NCBI GenBank assembly: GCA_902796975.1
Contig: CADBRF010000054.1
Coordinates: 1-5,901, forward strand
Length of the DNA: 5,901 nt
Source: an uncultured Coriobacteriaceae bacterium
GTDB taxonomy: Bacteria; Actinomycetota; Coriobacteriia; Coriobacteriales; QAMH01
Reading direction: 5' to 3'
In this document: positions 1-5,901 of the stretch, piece after piece
Numbering within the stretch: position 1 is the first letter of the stretch
Layout of the letters: each line of letters opens with the position of its first letter
Notes under the pieces: model-generated
The model's database searches: none
Told to the model about the DNA's origin: nothing
Seen by the model: only the letters and a program-made list of their open reading frames with translations
Translations under genes and position numbers: made by a program

Positions 1-726
1 ATGCAGACGAGGCGCTTGGAGGGTGCAAAAGAAGCGGAACTGCCCGACCTCGGGCAGACGGGAGAAATCGCTACTGTAGTCACTATCGATAAAACGTGGA
101 ACACGGATGCGGTTCCGCTTGAAGATGCCCTTTATGTCGAGAGTCCTGTTGAGCGCAGAGAAGCGATGATCCAGGCGCTTATGGGAGATGCCGAGCAATA
201 TCTTTCAACCTTTGCGAACGCCAGGTCTAATGAAGATTCCGAGGTGGCGCACTATGCCTCCACGGTACTCGCGGAGTTTTCCAAGACCTATGAAGAGCGG
301 CACCGCACTATGAAAACTGACCTCGAAGAAAATCCTGAAGACACTGTCCTGCTTGCCAAGTCCATAGCTTTTCTCGAAACTTATATAGCCTCGGGTCTTC
401 TCCAGGGCAAGATGTTGGAATCGGTACAAGCTGAATACCTCCATCTGTTGGAGGGAAAACATGAGAAGGCAGAGACGCTCGCAGATGACCGCAAGCTTGA
501 GAATATGTATATCGATCAGGGGCAATACGACAAGGCACAATTAGTGGTTGAACACATGGAAACCATGTGGTCATCTTCCCAAGAAGTCTGGTGTGCCCGA
601 TTGCGCTATCTCATTGCCATCCGCGACCATGAAGCGGTCAAGGGCATGATTGCCAAGATGTCTGCGGACACTGGATTCAAGATTCCCGAAGTACGGCAGG
701 CGCTCGCGTTCTGGGAGGCAGCATGA
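1..726 (+). CDS. pelE: PelE-like TPR scaffold protein of the Pel polysaccharide complex, probably lacking its N-terminus (window edge)
   Basis: This is probably the cytoplasmic part of PelE, which in Pel systems joins PelD and PelF in an inner-membrane synthase complex. The 241 visible residues are soluble, helical and acidic. Family-like stretches are E-x-x-HYAST near residues 81-88, a helical block around 105-140 (NPEDTVLLAKS, then YIASGLLQ), and a TPR-like repeat starting YIDQGQYDKA at residue 170 and running to the end. No catalytic motif is seen. PelE proteins usually start with membrane helices, and none is present here. The window opens exactly on the ATG, so no ribosome site can be checked. 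I infer that this ATG is internal and that the membrane segments lie upstream; the basic RRLEGAK near the start would suit a cytoplasmic flank of a helix. The stop overlaps the next gene by four bases (ATGA). The assignment rests mainly on position before the PelA, PelF and PelG homologues plus the TPR character. Any other TPR protein would look similar in isolation. Confidence 0.72.
   Translation: MQTRRLEGAKEAELPDLGQTGEIATVVTIDKTWNTDAVPLEDALYVESPVERREAMIQALMGDAEQYLSTFANARSNEDSEVAHYASTVLAEFSKTYEERHRTMKTDLEENPEDTVLLAKSIAFLETYIASGLLQGKMLESVQAEYLHLLEGKHEKAETLADDRKLENMYIDQGQYDKAQLVVEHMETMWSSSQEVWCARLRYLIAIRDHEAVKGMIAKMSADTGFKIPEVRQALAFWEAA
714..718 (+). promoter_or_regulatory. Shine-Dalgarno for the PelA-type deacetylase gene
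   Basis: GGAGG ends four bases before the ATG at 723, inside the 3' end of the upstream gene. Together with the ATGA overlap at 723-726 it supports this start and suggests translational coupling of the two genes. Confidence 0.6.
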
Positions 727-2591
727 ACCATTCCCAGGAATACGCACAGCTTCCGCCTGCTAAACCCGAACTAGGCCGTTATTTCTACAACACTATCATC
801 GTGGCACTTATCCTGCTCTGCCTGCTCAGCGTGGTCTTGTTCTACCAAATCAACAAACACAGCACCTCTCAGCAGAATTACTCGGAGCTCCTCCTTCCCG
901 CAAGCAGCATTAACGACGATCAAATAATAGTGCCGGCAGGGCAAACCTGCCTTATCGTCTACTCTTCCGATGATGAAAACAGTCCGGCAATCATGCAGGT
1001 TTTCGAAGATGTCCTCCACGAAATGCGCGTAGGGTATGCAGAGAAAGACCTCAAGGAGAAAGACCTCGAGATAACGGGATTCAAAACCGTCATCATCGCC
1101 ACCGATAACTACGGTTCATTCTCCTCTGAAATGCCAGCGCTTGAAAAGTTCGTCGAAGCTGGCGGAAATCTTCTCATTGGTGCTTCGCCAGACAACGCCA
1201 CGGATCTTGGCCGCTATGCGGATTTCCTTGGGATAGAGAGCGAGCAAACCTATTCGATGTTCAGTCCCGGGTCCTTTGTGAGCGAAAGCGATTTCATGGT
1301 TGGCGGCGGACATGAATACACGCTCGTCTCAACGAACATGCGCTCGATGGATGTAAAACTCACAACGGGCACAGTGAAGGCGAGAACTGCTGATGGAACT
1401 CCCCTCGTGTGGACAAATACGTATGGCTCCGGCACCGTATGCGTGACAAATATCAACATGTGGGGCAAGTTTGGCCGTGGCGTATATGCCCAAGCATATA
1501 CGCTTCTCGGGCCCGCCGCGATGTTCCCAGTCATCAACGCCTCGACCTATTATATTGACGACTGCCCTTCACCTTTACCCGAGGGCTCGAACCAGTACAT
1601 TACCAGGGATTACGGCTTCGATATTGACCAGTTCATCACCAACATCTGGTGGCCAGATGTAAGCAAGATGATGAAAGATCATGGTATTAATTCCACGTGC
1701 GGACTTATAGAAACATACGATGACCAGACTGATGGGAACTTCAATCGCCCCTCTTCCACGTATATCTTCCAGTACGCAGGCAGTCTGATTTTCTCCCAAC
1801 AGGGAGAAATTGCCCTACATGGCTACAACCACCAGCCGCTCGTTCTCGAAACTTCTGACGAAGCGGGGGCACTTGGATACACCCCCTGGACGACCACCAA
1901 AGCTATGAGCGACTCCTTAAGAGAGCTTAAAGAGTTCCAAAAAGAGCAGTTTTCCAATGCGCAGCCGACCGTGTATGTGCCGCCATCGAACATTCTCTCC
2001 AAGGAAGGCCGCGAAGTAGTCGCCGACACCGATGGGATCAGGGCGATTGCCAGCGTTTATACGCAGGGCACAGGTGCCTACAGCCATGCTTACGCCCAGG
2101 AATTTACAGTCTCGCCAGATGGCATCGTCGAGGTTCCCCGAATCACGTCAGGAGAGTTTATTTCAGCAGATGACCTCTTCCTTGCCTATTCGGAACTCAA
2201 CATGCACTATGTGAACTCCCACTTCATCCATCCCGACGACATCCTGGATGCCAGCCGCGGTGCCGATGCGGGTTGGGAGCAGATGAGGGATTCACTCGAT
2301 TCCTACATGACTTGGGTCGATGAAACGGCCCCAGATATCAGTCATCTGACTGCATCAGGGATGGTTGGTGCTGTGCAGCGCTATGCATCCGTCACGCCCC
2401 ATATGACGACCAAAACATCAGAGATCGATATAGAGCTTGACGGGTTTCAGGACTACGCATCCTTCTTCGTCAGGTTCAACGACGTCAAGCCTGGACAGGT
2501 CTCTGGCGGGTCACTCACTCAGCTGAACGATTCCCTGTACCTCCTTCAAGCCTCTTCCGCCAGCATCACCATTCAGACGGAGGCGAAATGA
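723..2591 (+). CDS. pelA: Membrane-anchored DUF2194 / PelA-type polysaccharide deacetylase
   Basis: Predicted extracytoplasmic enzyme that de-N-acetylates the Pel polymer, matching the PelA(DA) proteins of Gram-positive pel clusters. There is a short cytoplasmic tail, then one membrane helix at about residues 24-41, with no cleavage site or lipobox seen. Residues 76-160 form an alpha/beta, glutamine-amidotransferase-like region (CLIVYS at 76-81, FKTVIIATDNYG from 120, EAGGNLLIGAS from 145) without a recognisable nucleophile. A CE4-like deacetylase region follows: YYIDDCPSP at 276-284 with D279/D280 as likely base and metal ligand, HGYNH with H366 and H370 as likely metal ligands, VPPSN at 419-423, and SHFIHPDD with H500, H503 and D505. 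A beta-rich tail ends at 622. Unlike PelA of Pseudomonas aeruginosa there is no N-terminal glycoside hydrolase domain. The start is set by the Shine-Dalgarno at 714-718 and the stop overlaps pelF. Family membership is clear; enzymatic activity is inferred. Confidence 0.88.
   Translation: MNHSQEYAQLPPAKPELGRYFYNTIIVALILLCLLSVVLFYQINKHSTSQQNYSELLLPASSINDDQIIVPAGQTCLIVYSSDDENSPAIMQVFEDVLHEMRVGYAEKDLKEKDLEITGFKTVIIATDNYGSFSSEMPALEKFVEAGGNLLIGASPDNATDLGRYADFLGIESEQTYSMFSPGSFVSESDFMVGGGHEYTLVSTNMRSMDVKLTTGTVKARTADGTPLVWTNTYGSGTVCVTNINMWGKFGRGVYAQAYTLLGPAAMFPVINASTYYIDDCPSPLPEGSNQYITRDYGFDIDQFITNIWWPDVSKMMKDHGINSTCGLIETYDDQTDGNFNRPSSTYIFQYAGSLIFSQQGEIALHGYNHQPLVLETSDEAGALGYTPWTTTKAMSDSLRELKEFQKEQFSNAQPTVYVPPSNILSKEGREVVADTDGIRAIASVYTQGTGAYSHAYAQEFTVSPDGIVEVPRITSGEFISADDLFLAYSELNMHYVNSHFIHPDDILDASRGADAGWEQMRDSLDSYMTWVDETAPDISHLTASGMVGAVQRYASVTPHMTTKTSEIDIELDGFQDYASFFVRFNDVKPGQVSGGSLTQLNDSLYLLQASSASITIQTEAK
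1041..1070 (+). repeat. 15-bp imperfect tandem duplication inside the deacetylase gene
   Basis: GAGAAAGACCTCAAG (1041-1055) is followed directly by GAGAAAGACCTCGAG (1056-1070), 14 of 15 bases identical. The unit is in frame and encodes EKDLK then EKDLE, residues 107-116 of the PelA-type protein, in a charged surface-like stretch of the amidotransferase-like region. It looks like a small in-frame duplication that leaves the gene open. Confidence 0.75.
1480..1503. repeat. Perfect 10-bp inverted repeat with 4-base loop inside the deacetylase gene
   Basis: GCGTATATGC (1480-1489), loop CCAA, then GCATATACGC (1494-1503) is a perfect stem-loop, with a possible G-U pair extending the base in RNA. 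It encodes the near-symmetric peptide VYAQAYT at the junction between the amidotransferase-like and CE4-like regions. No T-run follows, so it is not a standard intrinsic terminator. It could be a chance product of the coding sequence or a structured element in the mRNA. Confidence 0.6.
2579..2583 (+). promoter_or_regulatory. Shine-Dalgarno for pelF
   Basis: GGAGG lies four bases before the ATG at 2588, within the last codons of the deacetylase gene. The ATGA overlap at 2588-2591 points to coupled translation and fixes the pelF start. Confidence 0.6.
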
Positions 2592-2992
2592 AGGTCTGTC
2601 TCATTCTCGAAGGTAGCTACCCGTATGTGCATGGTGGCGTGTCGTCCTGGACGCAGAACTTTATCAAGAACCAGCCTGACCATGAATTCGTACTCTGGGT
2701 CATTGGAGCGCACGAAAGGGACAGGGGCAATTTCGTCTATGAGCTTCCGAGCAATATCGTTGAAATACACGAAGTGTTTCTCGATTCCCCACTGCTTCAC
2801 ATGGCTGACCGAAGAAGCAGAGCCATAACTCTCCCTGATACTCAGGCTAACGCATTGGGTCACCTCTTCATGGGCGACAACCCCGATTGGAGGACGCTCA
2901 TAGACCTCTTTCAATCTGGTGCAAACTCTCAAGACGTGCTCATGAGCAGGGTCTTCTTCGAGATGGTCACCAAACTCTGCAGAGAGAAATAA
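2588..2992 (+). CDS. N-terminal PelF fragment, 134 aa, upstream of the ochre stop
   Basis: This is what would be translated from the normal pelF start. It holds only the first part of the GT-B N-terminal Rossmann domain, with the GGVSSW loop at residues 16-21 and the PelF-typical EFVLWVIGAHERDRGNF stretch, and ends CREK. It lacks every sugar-nucleotide binding element, so it should not be an active transferase. It is listed separately because automatic gene callers will report it as a short hypothetical or truncated glycosyltransferase. Confidence 0.6.
   Translation: MKVCLILEGSYPYVHGGVSSWTQNFIKNQPDHEFVLWVIGAHERDRGNFVYELPSNIVEIHEVFLDSPLLHMADRRSRAITLPDTQANALGHLFMGDNPDWRTLIDLFQSGANSQDVLMSRVFFEMVTKLCREK
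2990..2992 (+). other. Premature in-frame ochre codon in pelF
   Basis: TAA occupies codon 135 between AAA (Lys) and CCT (Pro). Flanking residues REK and PHLPF match the PelF pattern in which tyrosine is expected here. The context AAA-TAA-CCT does not resemble the CARYYA-type read-through motif, and TAA is not the codon used for selenocysteine or pyrrolysine. Confidence 0.85.
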
Positions 2993-3034
2993 CCTCATCT
3001 CCCCTTTTCGAAAACCTTTCACACATCACGGTCT

Positions 3035-4054
3035 ATGCTGCTCCCCGTGTTCTATCTGCTTGGGCAGGACATTCCCGAGGCTGACATGTACCACACTGTG
3101 TGCACTGGTTATGGCGGCATGCTCGGAGCGATGGCGCACGTAGTCACCGGGAAACCGCTCGTCCTGACCGAACACGGCATCTATAGCCGTGAACGTGAGG
3201 AGGAGCTCATTCGAGCCGACTGGGTCGAGTCTGTCTTCAAACGCAGATGGATACAGTTTTTCTACATGCTCTCGAATTTCTGCTACGAAAATTCGACGGT
3301 TATCACGAGCCTGTTCGACTCAGCGCGCGCAATTCAAATCGAACTCGGCGCTCCTCCGGACAAGTGTCAGGTCATTCGAAATGGTGTTGATTACAACGCT
3401 TTTGCGCAAGTCCCCGAGAAAACGCCAAGGGGAAAGATCGTCATCGGCGCAGCCATTCGTCTGGCTCGCATCAAAGACGTAAAGACCATGATCTACGCCT
3501 TTTACGAGCTGACGAAACGATATGGAGCACATGGCGTTGAGTTGCATATTCTCGGAGATACCGATGACGAGGAATATGCTCATGAATGCCATCAGCTCGT
3601 GGCGGACCTCGGTCTTCGCAACCTGTTTTTCGATGGCCACCAGAATACCCTCGAGTTCATGGAGAAATTCGATTTCACGATCCTCTCAAGCATCTCGGAG
3701 GGACAACCGCTCTGCCTTTTGGAGTCCATGGCAGCGGCACGTCCCGTGGTATGCACCGATGTCGGTTCCTGTCGCGAACTTGTTCAAGGGGCGAGTGGAG
3801 ATAATCTGGGTCCTGCTGGCATCTGCGTGGCGCCTATGGACCGCATCGCCCTCGCCGATGCCATGGACACCCTATGCTCAAACACCGGTCTACGCAGGCA
3901 GATGGGTCTTGTTGGCCAAAAACGCGTGAGCTCCTTCTATCGAACCGATATCATGATGGATCACTACAGGCTCGTCTATGACGAGACCATGAAGATGCTC
4001 GAGAGCGAAAGCCCCCGCTCGCTAGGAAGCCACGATGTCGGAGAGGAGGACTAG
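3035..4054 (+). CDS. C-terminal PelF fragment, 339 aa, without its own ribosome site
   Basis: This open frame runs from the first in-frame ATG after the stop to the natural pelF terminus. It carries the EHGIYSRERE signature, the nucleotide-sugar binding residues and E-x7-E, so the whole C-terminal Rossmann domain is present. The 20 bases before the ATG (CCTTTCACACATCACGGTCT) contain no Shine-Dalgarno, and the methionine sits inside the conserved RSMLLPV stretch, so it is almost certainly not a native start. Even if made, the product would miss the first 149 residues of the acceptor-side domain. Confidence 0.5.
   Translation: MLLPVFYLLGQDIPEADMYHTVCTGYGGMLGAMAHVVTGKPLVLTEHGIYSREREEELIRADWVESVFKRRWIQFFYMLSNFCYENSTVITSLFDSARAIQIELGAPPDKCQVIRNGVDYNAFAQVPEKTPRGKIVIGAAIRLARIKDVKTMIYAFYELTKRYGAHGVELHILGDTDDEEYAHECHQLVADLGLRNLFFDGHQNTLEFMEKFDFTILSSISEGQPLCLLESMAAARPVVCTDVGSCRELVQGASGDNLGPAGICVAPMDRIALADAMDTLCSNTGLRRQMGLVGQKRVSSFYRTDIMMDHYRLVYDETMKMLESESPRSLGSHDVGEED
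4041..4050 (+). promoter_or_regulatory. Strong Shine-Dalgarno for pelG
   Basis: GAGAGGAGGA, inside the last pelF codons, ends seven bases before the ATG at 4058. It is the strongest ribosome site in the window and fixes the pelG start. It may let pelG be translated independently of ribosomes finishing pelF, which matters given the upstream stop. Confidence 0.7.
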
Positions 4055-4057
4055 GGC

Positions 4058-5488
4058 ATGGCCGGAATAGGTTTTGAGCTGAAGAAGCTCTTCGATGAAA
4101 AGGGCATTGTCAGCAAGCTGCGTGCGTATACCTACACTGCCACGATTGTGACAGGCCCCATGCTCCTTGGAATAACCTTTATTGCCGTCGTCCAAATCTT
4201 GGGCACCATGATGGGGCTTGACTTTCAACATAGAACGCTGCTCATCTGCATATTCACCTATGCGCTCTTAGGGTCACTAGTGCTGACAGGCATTGTTGCC
4301 ATGCCCATTACGCGATACATTGCCGATATGCTTTACGAGAAACGGCATGACCTCATCCTGCCTTCGTTTGAGGGATCTTTGGCTGTTTTGCTTCCCATTA
4401 GCTTTGTGCTTTCGCTTACCTTCCAGCTGGCGACTGGCCAGAGCCTCACGCTCGTAATCTTCAATGTCATACTGTTCTGTGAGCTGATCGTCGTTTGGAT
4501 GACGACAAATTACCTGACCGCGATACGGGACTTCAAGAGCATACTCGTAGGCTACTTGCTTGCCATTGCAACATCAGTGCTCGCAAGCATGCTCCTCTGC
4601 GCGTATTTCGAGCCAGCGCTTGAAATCTTCATGGGAGCAATTGTACTGGGCTATGGCGTCATGGTCATAATTTCCATCCTCCTGCTCTACCGTTATTTTC
4701 CCCACGCGCATGAGCATTACCTGCTCTGGTTGCACTGGCTTTCAATGCACAGAAGCCTCATCATCGTTGGCGTGGGCAGCTATGTTGGGCTTTTTTCCTA
4801 TATCGTCATATCCTGGCTTGGTCCACAGGGCACAGAAGTCGCCTATCTCTACTACGCATGTCCCGCGCGTGACACTGCGGCGTTCTTCGCCTATCTCTCA
4901 GTACTCGTCACCCAGGTTACCTTCGTCGTCTCTACAGAAGTGAACTTCTATCCTGCCTACAGAAAAAACTTTGAACTTCTCAACACAGATGGTTCCCTTG
5001 CCGAGATAGATGCGCAGCAGGCAAATATGCTGAGCATTCTCGAGCGTGAACTTGGCGACGTCGCTTTCAAGCAGTTGCTGACTACAGCTCTCATGATCTC
5101 TCTAGGCGCCGCAATCCTCGAGGCGCTTCCCCTTAGCTTTACACCCTCCATGCAGACCACGTTTATTCTGCTCTGCGTTGGCTATTGCGCCTATGCAATT
5201 GCGAATGTGCTTACTCTCATGTGCCTGTATTTCAGCGAGAACAGGGGGGCCGCAATCGCTGTGGGAGCATTCGCCCTCGCCACAACCGCGCTCTCCGTTT
5301 TATCGCTTTATCTTCCTCCGCAGAATTACATGGCGGGTTTTGTCGTCGGTTCCCTGATTTTTCTCTTTGTAGCCTGGCTCATGCTCTACCGGTATACGAA
5401 TGATTTGCCCTACAGAGTTCTTGCAGGGCAACCTCTGCTCAGTCGAGAACGCAAGGGGTTCCTCGATAAACTGGCATTGAAGCACTAG
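4058..5488 (+). CDS. pelG: PelG, MOP/Wzx-like polysaccharide membrane transporter
   Basis: PelG is the multi-pass inner-membrane protein thought to move the growing Pel chain out of the cytoplasm; it belongs to the MOP superfamily with Wzx flippases. The 476-residue product begins with the family signature MAGIGFELKKLF and a GPMLLG stretch at the first helix. About twelve hydrophobic segments can be picked out, roughly at 28-50, 61-83, 105-125, 128-147, 160-182, 189-210, 232-253, 272-293, 335-355, 364-387, 393-413 and 419-440. A charged loop around 298-333 (FYPAYRKNF, then a Glu/Gln-rich stretch) is of the kind seen in PelG proteins. Length is close to the approximately 456 residues of P. aeruginosa PelG. 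It starts 3 bp after pelF with a strong Shine-Dalgarno and is intact. It ends the operon, 26 bp from a convergent gene. A generic flippase is the alternative, but the N-terminal signature and neighbours favour PelG. Confidence 0.92.
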   Translation: MAGIGFELKKLFDEKGIVSKLRAYTYTATIVTGPMLLGITFIAVVQILGTMMGLDFQHRTLLICIFTYALLGSLVLTGIVAMPITRYIADMLYEKRHDLILPSFEGSLAVLLPISFVLSLTFQLATGQSLTLVIFNVILFCELIVVWMTTNYLTAIRDFKSILVGYLLAIATSVLASMLLCAYFEPALEIFMGAIVLGYGVMVIISILLLYRYFPHAHEHYLLWLHWLSMHRSLIIVGVGSYVGLFSYIVISWLGPQGTEVAYLYYACPARDTAAFFAYLSVLVTQVTFVVSTEVNFYPAYRKNFELLNTDGSLAEIDAQQANMLSILERELGDVAFKQLLTTALMISLGAAILEALPLSFTPSMQTTFILLCVGYCAYAIANVLTLMCLYFSENRGAAIAVGAFALATTALSVLSLYLPPQNYMAGFVVGSLIFLFVAWLMLYRYTNDLPYRVLAGQPLLSRERKGFLDKLALKH

Positions 5489-5490
5489 CT

Positions 5491-5507
5491 ATTCCGAGGT
5501 TCGGAAT
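5491..5507. terminator. Possible bidirectional terminator hairpin between convergent genes
   Basis: ATTCCGA (5491-5497), loop GGT, TCGGAAT (5501-5507) is a perfect 7-bp stem centred in the 26-bp gap between pelG and the sortase gene. Position favours a shared terminator. The stem is short and neither side has a T-run, so activity is uncertain. Confidence 0.4.
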
Positions 5508-5514
5508 CTTCCGG

Positions 5515-5901
5515 CTACGCTGAACGCCCCTTTCGCGCTCGCCACAAATGTGTGCCAATGCTCACCAAGACAACGATGAGCACGGCGAAAAGGAGCAGAT
5601 AACGAGGGTTCAGATAAGCCGTGACGGGAATGTTCTCCATTTCTGAACCCGTGTATTCCGTTCGTGTAGCGTGCACTATCAGACGGTGGTCGTTGACACC
5701 ATAAGGCGTACAGGTCACGAGCGTGAGCTCGTCCTCTCCAGGCTGAATGGAAATCTCTTTTTCCCATTGTTCCGTGTTGTCCTGATGAATCGTGACCGAA
5801 CCAGTCACGCTATAGGCGAGGACCTCGCCCATCGAACGGATGAGAACGATATCTCCCTCCCTGAGGATCCGTATATCATCAAAGGCACGCTTTCCCTGCA
5901 T
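5515..5901 (-). CDS. Class C (pilin-polymerising type) sortase, C-terminal part only
   Basis: Sortases are membrane-bound cysteine transpeptidases; class C members link pilin subunits into covalent pili on Gram-positive cells. The visible 128 residues include the catalytic motif TLVTCTPYGVNDHR, with cysteine at residue 64 and arginine at residue 73. A membrane helix at about 101-120 follows, then a basic tail RARKGRSA, as in class C enzymes that keep a C-terminal anchor. The catalytic histidine (usually in a TGH-type motif), any lid and the N-terminal helix are absent. They should lie beyond base 5901, since the first visible residues (GKRAFDDIRILREGD) match the part of the fold just after that histidine. 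The ATG at the window edge is thus very likely internal. The gene ends in TAG, convergent with pelG. No pilin or sorting-signal gene is in view, so its substrate is unknown. Confidence 0.85.
   Translation of the reverse strand: MQGKRAFDDIRILREGDIVLIRSMGEVLAYSVTGSVTIHQDNTEQWEKEISIQPGEDELTLVTCTPYGVNDHRLIVHATRTEYTGSEMENIPVTAYLNPRYLLLFAVLIVVLVSIGTHLWRARKGRSA

Larger units (their letters stand above)
2588..4054 (+). pseudogene. pelF: PelF family 4 glycosyltransferase interrupted by an in-frame TAA
   Basis: PelF is the cytoplasmic GT-B, GT4-family enzyme that builds the Pel chain from UDP-sugar. Read through the stop, this frame gives 488 positions, close to the roughly 500 of known PelF proteins. 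Family features occur on both sides of the break: LILEGSYPYVHGGVSSW at residues 5-21 (the GT-B N-domain glycine loop), the EHGIYSRERE signature at 195-204, NGVDYNAF near 260, R291/R294/K296 in the sugar-nucleotide binding region, and the E-x7-E motif EGQPLCLLE at 371-379. Codon 135 (2990-2992) is TAA. The following codons PHLPFSKTFHTSRS then MLLPVFYLLG continue the PelF pattern in the same frame, so there is no frameshift or missing DNA. Tyrosine (TAC or TAT) is expected at this spot, one base from TAA. The gene is probably inactive if the base is real; read-through, a correctable sequencing error or strain variation remain possible. Confidence 0.87.

Noticed and set aside
205..540. Antisense ORFs opposite the PelE-like gene (205-540, 308-574)
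   Set aside because: They overlap each other and the sense gene, with no plausible start context or domain.
2573..3022. 149-aa antisense ORF over the start of pelF
   Set aside because: It lies opposite clear PelF coding sequence, shows no recognisable motif, and is best explained as a shadow frame.
2990..3034. Selenocysteine or pyrrolysine recoding at the pelF stop
   Set aside because: Those use TGA and TAG; this codon is TAA. The nearby TTTTCGAAAA palindrome (3005-3014) has no loop to form a recoding hairpin.
2887..3084. +1-frame ORF bridging the pelF break, suggesting a programmed or mutational frameshift
   Set aside because: Both pelF parts are in the same frame and the bases between them already encode PelF-like sequence in that frame, so no frame change is needed.
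3272..3296. 8-bp inverted repeat TCGAATTT / AAATTCGA with 9-base loop in pelF
   Set aside because: It is short, AT-rich, within conserved coding sequence, and not followed by a T-run; likely chance.
3522..3929. 135-aa alternative-frame ORF within pelF
   Set aside because: It is a shadow of the strongly conserved C-terminal GT domain, with Ser/Trp/Arg-rich composition typical of an off-frame reading.
3035..4054. Second glycosyltransferase gene with its own start
   Set aside because: There is no Shine-Dalgarno, the ATG falls within a conserved PelF stretch, and the product lacks most of the N-terminal domain.
5489..5767. 92-aa minus-strand ORF overlapping the sortase
   Set aside because: The sortase frame carries the TLxTC and arginine motifs; this is an off-frame reading of the same DNA.

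Overview
The window carries the 3' part of a Gram-positive-type Pel exopolysaccharide operon on the + strand, followed by a convergent, 5'-truncated class C sortase gene on the - strand. The order on the + strand is PelE-like scaffold (1-726), membrane-anchored DUF2194/PelA-type deacetylase (723-2591), PelF glycosyltransferase (2588-4054) and PelG MOP-family transporter (4058-5488). The genes are packed as one transcription unit: two ATGA start/stop overlaps and one 3-bp gap, each with a Shine-Dalgarno sequence. No promoter is visible. A PelD-type c-di-GMP receptor would be expected just upstream of the window, as in the pelDEA(DA)FG cluster of Bacillus cereus, but it is not in view.

The main anomaly is in pelF. 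Two ORFs that look like separate genes (2588-2992 and 3035-4054) lie in the same reading frame, and PelF-like sequence runs unbroken through the 42 bases between them. A single ochre codon (TAA, 2990-2992) sits where the family is expected to have a tyrosine, in a stretch reading REK-stop-PHLPF. One base change would give an intact 488-residue PelF. As written, the only obvious Pel glycosyltransferase in the window is disrupted. This could be a real nonsense mutation, strain variation, recoding, or a sequence error.

The working model, from family knowledge, is that PelE (with PelD) holds PelF at the cytoplasmic face of the membrane. PelF polymerises the UDP-linked sugar, PelG moves the chain across the membrane, and the PelA-type protein modifies it outside the membrane. 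No outer-membrane parts (PelB, PelC) are present, and the PelA homologue has no glycoside hydrolase domain. Both fit a monoderm host. The sortase, roughly balanced base composition and TAG/TGA stop codons are compatible with an actinobacterium, perhaps of the Coriobacteriia, or a high-GC Firmicute. The taxon is a guess.

Region by region: 1-5488 is almost wholly coding. 5489-5514 is a 26-bp gap between convergent genes and holds a perfect 7-bp hairpin. 5515-5901 is the C-terminal half of the sortase, whose catalytic histidine lies beyond the window. I saw no tRNA, rRNA, CRISPR, IS element or origin.
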